Of a DNA stretch of 64,000 nt, positions 19,926-28,938 are shown piece after piece; the first letter of the stretch is position 1; each line of letters opens with the position of its first letter. The stretch covers positions 70,057,627 through 70,121,626 of the forward strand of contig CM075760.1 of assembly GCA_037974335.1 (NCBI GenBank). The letters are read 5' to 3'. The position numbers were made by a program, and so were the translations under genes. The notes under the pieces are model-generated. The model was not told the origin of the DNA and searched no databases. It was given only the letters and a program-made list of their open reading frames with translations. This DNA is from Prionace glauca. Its lineage: Eukaryota; Chordata; Chondrichthyes; Carcharhiniformes; Carcharhinidae.

Positions 19926-20640
19926 AGGTCTTGAAGTTGTACAAGACACATTGGGAAGGCCACACTTGGAATACTGTGTACAGTTCTGGTCACCCTATTA
20001 TAGAAAGGATATTATTAAACTAGAAAGAGTGCAGAAAAGATTTACTAGGATGTTACTGGGACTTGATGGGATTGAGTTATAAGGAGAGGCTGGATAGACT
20101 GGGACTTTTTTCTCTGGAGCGTAGGAGGCTGAGGGGTGATCTTATAGAGGTCTATAAAATAATGAGGGGCACAGATCAGCCAGATAGTCAATATCTTTTC
20201 CCCAAAGGTAGGGGAGTCTAAAACTAGAGGGCAGAGGTTTAAGGTGAGAGGGGAGAGATACAAAAGTGTCCAGAGGGGCACTTTTTTCACCCAGAGGGTG
20301 GTGAGTTTCTGGAACGAGGCAGTAGTAGAGGCGGGTACAATGTTATCCTTTAAAAAGCATTTAGACAGTTACATGGGTACGATGGAGTGAGAAGATTAAA
20401 ATCCAGCAGGTCTGTTTGGTAACACAAGCTTTCAGAGTGCTGCTCCTTCATCGCTCTGAAAGCTCGTGTTGTCAAATAAACCTGAGACTTCTTGCTGTGC
20501 CCACCCCAGTCCAACACCATGGGTAAGATGGGTATAGAGGGATATTGTCCAAATGCGAGCAATTGGGACTAGCTTACGGGTTTCAATAAAAAGGGCTGCA
20601 TGGAGAAGTTGGGCCAAAGGGCCTGTTTCCGTGCTCTGTG
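19926..20640 (+). mobile_element. CR1 LINE 3' fragment, family C, inserted in intron 1
   Basis: Encodes (with breaks) HLEYCVQFWSPYYRKD, then RVQKRFTRMLLGLDGIEL, GDLIEVYKIMRGTDQPDSQY and FFTQRVVSFWNEAVVEAGT. It ends in ttgggccaaagggcctgttt. The left flank (atgagagagg) and right flank (gtgagagga, then cagaatgttccatagaaac) are contiguous in the paralogous intron (17300-17265 on the minus strand). That gives an empty-site comparison and dates the insertion after the gene duplication. It is split by a nested insertion at 20386-20517. Confidence 0.85.
20372..20531 (-). mobile_element. 132-bp nested short element with 14-bp target-site duplication
   Basis: CATGGGTACGATGG (20372-20385) and CATGGGTAAGATGG (20518-20531) flank an insert at 20386-20517 that splits the family-C CR1. 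The insert contains an imperfect palindrome (acaagctttcagag ... ctctgaaagctcgtg). On the minus strand it begins GTGTTGGACTGGGG, the same family as the insertion at 7076-7123. Confidence 0.78.
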
Positions 20641-20746
20641 AGAGGACAGAATGTTCCATAGAAACTGGAATTATCTGTTCTGAATGTTTAGCATGAACTG
20701 ACACTGATGACTTTTGTCCACTTATTTTTGTTAAATCTTCTTACAG

Positions 20747-21080
20747 GAATTCAGATGGAGAGAGCTTGCAGGCTAAAATCTCACACCAGGAACTGACAGG
20801 GATTTCAAATTAATCAGAACCTGCGCAACTTTGAACTTAGAGGAAAAACTACTTGTTTGTAGCAAATGATTTTAAGCATCGGTGTAACTGGAGACGCACC
20901 GAGAGAGACGCACACACCCCTGGGTAGGGGGGTTCCAGTGCACTGACTGTGGAAAGAACTTTACCAAAAAAAATTCATAGCGTCCTTCGAGAGACTGTAC
21001 CTGCGTTCTCTGTGTGTGGAGGAGACGTCAACTAACTGTCCAAGCTGGAGAATCACAAGGACACCCCCCCCCCCAACACC
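20747..21080 (+). other. Leader part of the coding exon of the plus-strand gene, with a relic half-finger
   Basis: Begins after the acceptor at 20745-20746. The stretch 20932-20982 reads FQCTDCGKNFTKKNS then TAG, a broken C2H2 finger matching the relic at 16913-17005. Several short upstream ATGs exist. The chosen ATG at 21081 has context CACCATGG and the MEKPCKC start shared with the paralog. Confidence 0.65.
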
Positions 21081-23285
21081 ATGGAGAAACCATGCAAATG
21101 TGGGGACTGCGGGAAGGGATTCAGGAACCAGTCGGCACTGGAAACGCATCGGCGCATTCACACCGGGGAGAGACCCTTCACCTGCTCCGAGTGCGGCAAG
21201 GGATTCACTCACTCGTCCCACCTGGGGGCCCACCAGGTCGTACACAGCAGGGAGAGACCCTTCACCTGCTCCGAGTGCGGCAAGGGATTCACTCATTCGT
21301 CCCACCTGGGGGCCCACCAGGTCGTACACAGCAAGGAGAGACCCTTCACCTGCTCCGAGTGCGGCAAGGGATTCAGCCATTCGTCCCACCTGGGGGCCCA
21401 CCAACGGGTCCATGTCCGAGAGCGCCCCTTCACCTGCTCCGAGTGCGGCCGAGGTTTTGTCCAGGCGTCTGACCTGGTGACCCATCAGCAGGTCCACAGC
21501 AGGGACAGGCCCCACGCCTGCCCTGAGTGCGGGAAGGGGTTCTCCCAGCCGGCCGATCTGATGGCTCACCGTTTGGTCCACAGGAAGGAGCGCCCCTTCA
21601 CCTGTCCCGAGTGCGGGAAAGGATTCATGCAGTCTGCGGACCTGGTGGCTCACCGGGCGGGACACAGCAGAGAGAGGCCGTTTTCCTGTCCCGAGTGCGG
21701 GAAGGGGTTCTCCCAGTCTGCGGACCTGGTGGCTCACCAGGCGGGACACAGCAGAGAGAGGCCGTTCGCCTGTCCCGAGTGCGGGAAGGGGTTCTCCCAG
21801 TCTGCGGACCTGGTGGCTCACCAGGCGGGACACAGCAGAGAGAGGCCGTTCGCCTGTCCCGAGTGCGGGAAGGGGTTCTCCCAGTCTGCGGACCTGGTGG
21901 CTCACCAGGCGGGACACAGCAGAGAGAGGCCGTTCGCCTGTCCCGAGTGCGGGAAGGGGTTCTCCCAGTCTGCGGACCTGGTGGCTCACCGGGCGGGACA
22001 CAGCAGAGAGAGGCCGTTCGCCTGTCCCGAGTGCGGGAAGGGGTTCTCCCAGTCTGCGGATCTGGTGGCTCACCAGGCGGGACACAGCAGAGAGAGGCCG
22101 TTCGCCTGTCCCGAGTGCGGGAAGGGGTTCTCCCAGTCTGCGGACCTGGTGGCTCACCAGGCGGGACACAGCAGAGAGAGGCCGTTTGCCTGCCCCGAGT
22201 GCGGGAAGGGGTTCTCCCAGTCTTCCCACCTGGCCACGCACCGGCAAGTCCACAGCAAGGAGAGACCGTTTTCCTGCCCCGAGTGCGGGAAGGGGTTCTC
22301 CCAGTCCTGCCACTTGGCCACGCACCAGCTGGTCCACAGCGGGGAGCGGCAGTATTCCTGCCCCGAGTGCGGGAAGGGGTTTAAACAGTCCTCTCACCTC
22401 CTGGCCCACCAGCTGGTCCACAGCGGGGAGCGGCAGTATTCCTGCCCCGAGTGCGGGAAGGGGTTTAAACAGTCCTCCCACCTCCTGGCCCACCAGCTGG
22501 TCCACAGCGGGGAGCGGCAGTATTCCTGCCCCGAGTGCGGGAAGGGGTTTAAACAGTCCTCCCACCTCCTGGCCCACCAGCTGGTCCACAGCGGGGAGCG
22601 GCAGTATTCCTGCCCCGAGTGCGGGAAGCGGTTCGCCCAGTCCTCCCACCTCCTGGCCCACCAGCTGGTCCACAGCGGGGAGCGGCCATTCACCTGCCCC
22701 GAGTGCGGAAAGCGGTTCGCCCAGTCCTCCCACCTGGTGACGCACCGCCAGGTCCACACCAGGGACAAGCCCTTCGCCTGCCCCGAGTGCGGGCGGGGGT
22801 TCATCCAGTCCTCCCACCTCGCCGCTCACCGGCTGGTCCACGCCAGGGAGAAGCCCTTCGCCTGCCCCGAGTGCGGACGGGGGTTCATCCAGTCGTCTCA
22901 CCTCGCCGCTCACCGGGTGGTCCACGCCAGGGAGCGCCCCTTCACCTGCCCCGAGTGCGGCAAGGGATTTGCCCAATCCTTCTACCTGCTGATGCACCAG
23001 CGGGCGCACGCCGGCAAGCTCTCCCCGCCACCCACCCTGGGGGCACCGAGGGATGCCCCCCTGCCCGCCCCCCCTCTCTGCCGGGGCGCCAGCGAGTTCA
23101 CCCTCCTGCGGGCTCCCCCCTTCGCCCCCTGCGTGGGCATGGACTCCCTCCTCCACCTCCTCTTCCACCCCACCTGCCGGAACCCCGGCGAGTTTGGGCT
23201 GGGGGGAGGGGGCTACCCCCCTCCACCGCCGCCCGTGGCCCTGGGGGTGGGGAGGGAGGCGCTGGGGAACCCCGCTGATTCGTGA
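21081..23285 (+). CDS. C2H2 zinc-finger protein, 23 fingers and a Pro-rich tail
   Basis: Probable nuclear DNA-binding regulator, 734 residues and intact. Starts MEKPCKCGDCGKGF. The 23 fingers run from residue 7 to about 645 with linkers such as HSRERPF and HSGERQY. Recognition-helix blocks: three THSSHLGAH/SHSSHLGAH, one VQASDLVTH, then SQPADLMAH, MQSADLVAH, six SQSADLVAH, SQSSHLATH, SQSCHLATH, three KQSSHLLAH, two AQSSHL, two IQSSHLAAH and AQSFYLLMH. Runs of identical fingers show recent internal duplication. The last ~90 residues are rich in Pro, Gly and Leu with no known domain. No KRAB, SCAN or BTB domain is seen. It is a paralog of the minus-strand gene (same start, same leader relic, mirrored first exon and intron). 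Finger sequences have diverged strongly. CpG-rich codon use fits the GC-rich locus. Confidence 0.92.
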   Translation: MEKPCKCGDCGKGFRNQSALETHRRIHTGERPFTCSECGKGFTHSSHLGAHQVVHSRERPFTCSECGKGFTHSSHLGAHQVVHSKERPFTCSECGKGFSHSSHLGAHQRVHVRERPFTCSECGRGFVQASDLVTHQQVHSRDRPHACPECGKGFSQPADLMAHRLVHRKERPFTCPECGKGFMQSADLVAHRAGHSRERPFSCPECGKGFSQSADLVAHQAGHSRERPFACPECGKGFSQSADLVAHQAGHSRERPFACPECGKGFSQSADLVAHQAGHSRERPFACPECGKGFSQSADLVAHRAGHSRERPFACPECGKGFSQSADLVAHQAGHSRERPFACPECGKGFSQSADLVAHQAGHSRERPFACPECGKGFSQSSHLATHRQVHSKERPFSCPECGKGFSQSCHLATHQLVHSGERQYSCPECGKGFKQSSHLLAHQLVHSGERQYSCPECGKGFKQSSHLLAHQLVHSGERQYSCPECGKGFKQSSHLLAHQLVHSGERQYSCPECGKRFAQSSHLLAHQLVHSGERPFTCPECGKRFAQSSHLVTHRQVHTRDKPFACPECGRGFIQSSHLAAHRLVHAREKPFACPECGRGFIQSSHLAAHRVVHARERPFTCPECGKGFAQSFYLLMHQRAHAGKLSPPPTLGAPRDAPLPAPPLCRGASEFTLLRAPPFAPCVGMDSLLHLLFHPTCRNPGEFGLGGGGYPPPPPPVALGVGREALGNPADS

Positions 23286-24118
23286 CGTGGGCCTGCTCGC
23301 AAGATCAGCGTCCCCCCCCACCCGCCTCTGCCCCCACCCCACCGACACTTCCAGGAGTGCCTCTGGGGCAGCCTGCTCCGCGCGGGGGGGCGGGAGGATT
23401 CGCCCTGACCTGTGGCACAGCGGGGAGAGGCCCCTTCACAGGGCGGGGCAGCCTGTCGAAACCTCCCCCCCCCCACCTCCCCGCAGTGAGCTCACACAGA
23501 TTCACAGACCCTGCCTCACGTTAATTGTCTCAATCTGAATATACGGTTTGAGAATTTTCCAGCATTTTCTCTTAACCCGAGGGTTTATTTGGCAGCACGA
23601 GCTTGTGGAACGCTGCCCCTTCGTCAGGTGTTTCCCCAGACCTGCTGAGAATAGGTCACACGGGACTCGAATCCTCGGCTCCCTTTCTCCCCTCACAGGT
23701 GCTTCCAGACCTGCTGAGATTTTCCAGCATTTTCTCTTTTGGTTTCAGATTCTGGAACACAGGCACTCATTCTGGTTTTACCCTGATGGACTTTAACCCG
23801 GTGTTGAGAGACTTCTTACTGGGAGTGTGTACCAGGCTGGAGGGAAACTGCTTGATGTGTGAAGGGACACGTTAGATGGAGCAGGGGCTGGGGTTGGGGC
23901 GGGGGGGGGAAACATCACTCCCAGGATTGACATTATGGTTTAGTTAGTGAAATCTTTGTTGATATTTTGTTGTAGTTATATATCCCACTGGAGTTTGTCA
24001 GCCTCCTTATACTTTCTCTTATCCATTCTTAATCCAAAATAGTTGAAAGCAAGGCTTATAATCGATGCGGGGTGGGGTCGGGAGGTATATACTTGTAATG
24101 TTTCACTCTGTGAATAAA
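23286..24118 (+). other. 3' UTR of the plus-strand gene, ending in AATAAA (24113-24118)
   Basis: C-rich sequence after the stop keeps a finger-linker relic (cacagcggggagaggcccc, about 23416, reading HSGERP), so the array was once longer. The stretch 23540-23830 holds dispersed-repeat pieces: a direct repeat of gagattttccagcattttct at about 23550 and 23717, and an agagacttcttactggg end like the short element at 20386. The only good AATAAA before the next LINE is at 24113-24118. Confidence 0.55.
24113..24118 (+). terminator. Candidate polyadenylation signal of the plus-strand zinc-finger gene
   Basis: AATAAA in an AT-rich setting after a GT-rich run, about 830 nt after the stop codon. It is followed within 100 bp by unrelated LINE sequence. 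Confidence 0.5.
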
Positions 24119-24204
24119 TCTATACCAAGTAAAGACGGTTTCCAGCTTCCCTTCCTTGTACGACGGCCGCAGAGAATGCTTGTCTGCTGTTTGATTAGGT
24201 TGGA

Positions 24205-24930
24205 TTTATAATTGTCACCTGTATTAACACACGGTGAAAAGTATTGTTTCTTGTGCTACACTGACAAAGCATACCGTTCATAGAGAAGGAGAGGAGAGGG
24301 TGCAGAATGTAGTGTTACAGTCACAGCGAGGGTGTAGAGAAAGATCAGCTTAATGCGAGGGAGGTCCATTCAAAAGTCTGACAGCAGCAGGGAAGAAGCT
24401 GTTCTTGAGTCGGTCGGTACGGGACCTCAGACTTTTGTATCTTTTTCCTGATGGATGAAGGTGGAAGAGAGAATGTCCAGGGTGTGTGTGGGGGGTCCTT
24501 AATTATCCCGGCTGCTTTTCCCCAAGGCAGCGGGAAGTGTAGACAGAGTCAATGGATGGGAGGCTGGTTTGTGTGATGGATTGGGGGCTACATTCACCAC
24601 CCTTTTGTAGTTCCTTGCGGTCTTGGGCAGAGCAGGAGCCCAGACCGAGCTGTGATACAACCAGAAAGAATGCTTTCTATGGGCATCTGTAAAAGTTGGT
24701 GAGAGTCGTAGCTGACATGCCAAATTTCCTCGGTCTTCTGAGAAAGTAGAGGCGTTGGTGGGGCTTTCTTAACTTTCTTAACCCGTACAGGTTGTTGGTG
24801 ATCTGGACACCTAGAAACTTGAAGCTCTCGACCCTGTTTACTTGGTTCCCGTTGATGTAGACAGGGGCGCGTTCTCCTTTACACTTCCTGAAGTCAATGA
24901 GAATCTCCTTTGTTTTGTTCCTACTGCGAG
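24205..24930 (-). mobile_element. LINE reverse-transcriptase C-terminal fragment (L2-like), minus strand
   Basis: Minus-strand frames carry TKEILIDFRKCKGERAPVY, then VESFKFLGVQITNNL, QRLYFLRRPRKFGM and SLPSIDSVYTSRCL, followed by a C-terminal LRSRTDRLKNSFFPAAV. This is the region after the catalytic motifs of a non-LTR reverse transcriptase, of a clade different from the CR1 copies here. Several frameshifts show it is dead. Its 3' end (GGTGACAATTATAAATC) resembles the tail of the SINE at 25248, as expected for a SINE/LINE partner. Confidence 0.75.
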
Positions 24931-25247
24931 GGCCCTGGATAGAGTGGACGGGGAGAGGATGTTTCCACTAGAACCAGAGAGGGCACAACCTCAGGGTGAA
25001 GGGACGGTCCTTTAAAACAGAGACGGGAAGGGATTTCTTCAGCCAGAGAGTGGGGAATGTGTGGAACTCTTTGCCGCAGAAGGCTGTGGAGGGCCGGGTC
25101 ATTGAGTGTCTTTAAGACAGAGATGGATAGGGTCTTGATGAATAAGGGGATCAGGGGTTATGGGGAAAAGGCAGGAGAATGGGGGATGAGAGAAATATCA
25201 GCCATGATTGAATGGGGGAGCAGGATCGATGGGCCGAGTGACCTCAT
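24931..25247 (+). mobile_element. CR1 LINE 3' fragment, family E
   Basis: Starts at the equivalent of RALDRVDGERMFP and continues (frameshifted) through FFSQRVGNVWNSLPQKAVE to DRVLMNKGIRGYGEKAGEW. The 3' UTR follows (ggagcaggatcgatgggccga). It abuts a minus-strand SINE. Confidence 0.8.
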
Positions 25248-25490
25248 TCTGTAAAAGTTTATTAGTCACAAGTAAGGCTTACATTAACACTGCAATGAAG
25301 CTACTGTGAACATCCCCCTAGTCGCCCACACTCCGGGGCCTGTTCGGGTTCCACTGAGGGAGAATTTAGCACAGCCCAATGCACCCTAACCAGCACGTCT
25401 TTCAGACTGTGGGAGGAAATCCACGCAGACACGGGAAGAATGTGCAGACTCCACACAGACAGTGACCCGAGCCGAGAATCGACTTCTGGT
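25248..25490 (-). mobile_element. SINE (V-SINE/HE1 type), minus strand, 5' truncated
   Basis: Read on the minus strand: ...GTCACTGTCTGTGTGGAG, GCACATTCTTCCCGTGTCTG, GTGGATTTCCTCCCACAGTC, AGACGTGCTGGTTAGGGTGC, TTGGGCTGTGCTAAATTCTC. The tail follows: CATTGCAGTGTTAATGTAAG, CTTGTGACTAATAAAC. This has the conserved V-domain words (GTGTCTGCGTGG, TTCCTCCCACAGTC). The part after the V-domain is the same segment that forms the satellite at 26475 onward. The tRNA-derived head is mostly missing. Confidence 0.82.
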
Positions 25491-25728
25491 AGTGTAGGTG
25501 ACCCAGAATTGAACACTATATTCCAAGTGCGGCCTCACTAAGGTTCTATAAAGCTGCAACATAACCTGCCAATTTTCAAACTCAGTGCCCCCCGGCCGAT
25601 GAAGGCAAGCATGCCGAATGCCTACTTGACTACCTTCTCCACCGGCATTGCCACTTTCAGTGACCTGTGTACCTTGATTCCCCAACCCTGGGAAAAAAAG
25701 ATGGAGTCCATCCAGTTTATCCAATCAT
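25491..25728 (-). mobile_element. CR1 LINE ORF2 fragment, minus strand
   Basis: Minus-strand frame reads WGIKVHRSLKVAMPVEKVVK, then AFGMLAFIGRGALSLKIG, with a frameshift into RPHLEYSVQFWVT. It is an antisense copy of the region seen at 5465-5775. Confidence 0.7.
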
Positions 25729-25751
25729 CTCATGATCTTATACACCGCTCG

Positions 25752-26226
25752 GATACAGAAAAGATTTACCAGGATGTTGCCTGATATGGAGGGCATTAGC
25801 TATGAGGAGAGGTTGGAGAAACTTGGTTTGTTCTCACTGGAGCGACGGAGGGTGAAGGGAGACCTGATAGAAGTCTACAAGATTATGAGGGGCATGGACA
25901 GAGTGGACAGTCAGAAGCTTTTTCCCCAGGCTGGAAGAGTCAATTACTAGGGGGGCACAGGTTTAAGGTGCGAGGGACAAGGTTTAAAGGAGATGTACGA
26001 GGCAGATTTTTTACACAGAGGGGGGTGGGTGCCTGGAACTCGCTGCCGGGGGGAGGGAGTGGAAGTGGATACGATAGTGAGTTTTAAGGGGCATCTTAAC
26101 AAGTACATGAATGGGACGGGAATAGAGGAATATGGTCCCAGGAAGGGTAGGGGGTTTTAGTTCAGACGGGGCAGCATGGTCAGTGCAGGATTGGAGAGGC
26201 TGAAGGGCCTGTTCCTGTGCTGTAAC
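25752..26226 (+). mobile_element. CR1 LINE 3' fragment, family F
   Basis: Encodes YRKDLPGCCLIWRALA-type shifted codons, then SYEERLEKLGLFSLERRRVK, GDLIEVYKIMRGMDRVDSQK and, after breaks, the WNSLPG region. The 3' UTR is aggctgaagggcctgttcct with a gtgctgtaa end. It directly precedes the SINE at 26228. Confidence 0.8.
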
Positions 26227-26227
26227 A

Positions 26228-26410
26228 GTGATCCAGGTTCAAATGGGTGAACGTTAGTGTGGAGTCTACATGTTCTCACTCTATCTGCGTGGGTTTACTG
26301 CGGGTGCTCCAGGTTCCTCCCACACTCCAAAGATGTTCAGGTTAGGTGCATTGACTGTGCTAATTGCCCCTTTGTGTCAGGAGGGGTAAATATGTGGAGT
26401 TATGGGTGTT
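26228..26410 (+). mobile_element. SINE (V-SINE/HE1 type), plus strand, source-type copy for the satellite
   Basis: Contains the V-domain (tctgcgtgggtttactgcgg, gtgctccaggttcctcccac) at about 26285-26325. Next comes actccaaagatgttcaggtt, aggtgcattgactgtgctaa, ttgcccctttgtgtc, then a tail (aggaggggtaaatatgtgga, gttatggg). The segment ccaaagatg...tgtgtc (26327-26379) is one satellite monomer in opposite orientation. No TSD is obvious. Confidence 0.82.
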
Positions 26411-26423
26411 CAAGCCAGCACTG

Positions 26424-26474
26424 ACAACAAGCCCGAACCCTGTAACCCACATATTTACCCTGCTAATCCCCCTG
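26424..26474 (-). mobile_element. SINE 3' tail, minus strand, forming the left edge of the satellite
   Basis: Reads on the minus strand GTGTCAGGGGGATTAGCAGG, then GTAAATATGTGGGTTACAGG. This is the counterpart of the + strand tail at 26376-26405. It passes without a break into the first satellite monomer at 26475. The array thus begins exactly as a minus-strand SINE would. Confidence 0.8.
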
Positions 26475-28143
26475 ACACTAAGGGACAATTTAGCACGGCC
26501 AATCCACGCGAACCTACACATCTTTGGACACTAAGGGGACAATTTAGCACGGCCAATCCACCCTAACCTGCACATCTTTGGATACTAAGGGACAATTTAG
26601 CACGGCCAATCCACCCTAACCTGCACATCTTTGGACACTAAGGGACAATTTAGCACGGCCAATCCACCCTAACCTGCACATCTTTGGACACTAAGGGACA
26701 ATTTAGCACGGCCAATCCACCCTAACCTACACATCTTTGGACACTAAGGGACAATTTAGCATGGCCAATCCACCCTAACCTACACATCTTTGGACACTAA
26801 GGGGACAATTTAGCACGGCCAATCCACCCTAACCTGCACATCTTTGGACAAAAATGGGACAATTTAGCACGGCCAATCCACCCAAACCGACACATCTTTG
26901 GACATTAAGGGACAATTTAGCACGGCCAATCCACCGTAACCTACACATCTTTGGACACTAAGGGACAATTAAGCACGGCCAATCCACCCTAACCTACACA
27001 TCTTTGGACACTAAGGGACAATTTAGCACGGCCAATCCACCCTAACCTACACATCTTTGGACACTAAGGGACAATTTAGCACAGCCAATCCACGCTAACC
27101 TGCATAACTTTGGACAAGAAGGGACAATTTAGCACGGCCAATCCACCCTAACCTACACATCTTTGGACACTATGGGACAATTTAGCACGGCCAATCCACC
27201 CTAACCTGCACATCTTTGGACACTAAGGGGACAATTTAGCACAGCCAATCCACCCTAACCTACACATCTTTGGACACTAAGGGACAATTTAGCACGGCCA
27301 ATCCACCCTAACCTGCACATCTTTGGACACTAAGGGACAATTTAGCACGGCCAATCCACCCTAACCTACACATCTTTGGACACTAAGGGACAATTTAGCA
27401 CGGCCAATCCACCCTAACCTACACACCTTTGGACACTAAGGGGACAATTTAGCACGGCCAATCCACCCTAACCTGCACATATTTGGACAAAAAGGGGACA
27501 ATTTAGCACGGCCAATCCACCCTAACCTACACATCTTTGGACATTAAGGGACAATTTAGCACGGCCAATCCACCCTAACCTACACATCTTTGGACACTAA
27601 GGGACAATTTAGCACGGCCAATCCACCCTAACCTACACATCTTTGGACACTAAGGGACAATTTAGCACGGCCAATCCACCCTAACCTACACATCTTTGGA
27701 CACTAAGGGACAATTTAGCACGGCCAATCCACGCTAACCTGCACATCTTTGGACACTAAGGGACAATTTAGCACGGCCAATCCACCCTAACCTACACATC
27801 TTTGGACACTAAGGGACAACTTAGCACGGCCAATCCACCCTAACCTACACATCTTTGGACACTAAGGGACAATTTAGCATGGCCAATCCACCGTAACACA
27901 CACATCTTTGGACACTAAGGGACAATTTATTATGGCCAATCCACCCTAACCTACACATCTTTGGAGACTAAGGGACAATTTATCATGGCCAATCCACCCT
28001 AACCTACACATCTTTGGAGACTAAGGGACAATTTATTATGGCCAATCCACCCTAACCTGCACATCTTTGGACACTAATGGACAATTTAGCACGGCCAATC
28101 CACCCTAACCTACACATCTTTGGACAGTGAGGGACAATTTAGC

Positions 28144-28938
28144 TGGGCTGCGAGGTGGCGGATGGAGTTTAATGTGAAGAAGTGTGAGGTAATTCATTTC
28201 GGTAGGAATAACAGATGTGTTGAGTATAGGGCTAACGGGAGGACTTTGAATAGTGTGGATGAACAAAGGGATCTAGGTGTATGTGTACATAGATCCCTGA
28301 AAGTTGGGAATCAAGTAGATAGGGTTGTTAAGAAGGCATACGGTGTCTTGGCGTTTATTGGTAGGGGGATTGAATTTAGGAGTCGCAGCGTCATGATGCA
28401 ACTGTACACAACTCTGGTGCGGCCGCACTTGGAGTACTGTGTGCAGTTCTGGTCCCCACATTACAGGAAGGATGCAGAGGCTTTGGAGAGGAGGTTTACC
28501 AGGATGTTGCCTGGTATGGAGGGGAGAGACTGAGAGATTTGGGGTTGTTTTCGCTGGAAAGAAGGCGGCTAAGAGGGGACCTTATTGAAACTTATAAGAT
28601 TATTAGAGGTTTAGACAGGGTGGATGGTGATAGCCTTTTTCCGAGGATGGAGAAAGCTAGCACGAGGGGGCACGACTTTAAATTAAGGGGGGGTAGTTAT
28701 AGGACTGATGTCAGGGGTAGGTTGTTTACCCAGAGGGTGGTGAGGGACTGGAATGCCCTGCCAGCTGCAGTTGTAAATGCGCCTAGTTTGGGGGCGTTTA
28801 AGAGATCTGTGGATAGGTTTATGGACGAAAAGGGATTGGTTTAGGCTAGTGGGTCATTGTTTTGTAAATGGTCGGTGCAACATCGTGGGCCGAAGGGCCT
28901 GTTCTGCGCTGTAATGTTTTATGTCTATGTCTATGTCT
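28144..28938 (+). mobile_element. CR1 family A, short form T, copy 1 of 4
   Basis: Starts tgggctgcgaggtggcggat directly after satellite ...caatttagc. ORF2 remnant: RWRMEFNVKKCEVIHFGRNN to FKRSVDRFMDEKGLV. A 9-bp in-frame deletion (ALERRFTR, lacking VQR) and a 13-bp deletion after GMEGR split the frame. The 3' UTR ends in TCTATGTCTATGTCT. This copy has TGA where the other T copies have TGC after GGGGAGAGAC, and lies nearest the array edge. Confidence 0.92.

Larger units (their letters stand above)
18665..20746 (+). other. Intron 1 of the plus-strand zinc-finger gene
   Basis: Starts at GTGAGT (18665-18670) and ends at the acceptor TTAAATCTTCTTACAG (AG 20745-20746). Relative to the paralogous intron it has gained a 19-unit minisatellite (18760-19802) and a LINE insertion (about 19926-20640). 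The flanks otherwise align. Confidence 0.65.

Noticed and set aside
20961-23348. A 795-codon minus-strand frame opposite the 23-finger gene
   Set aside because: It is the antisense shadow of a GC-rich, stop-poor finger array. The plus frame has all zinc ligands in register.
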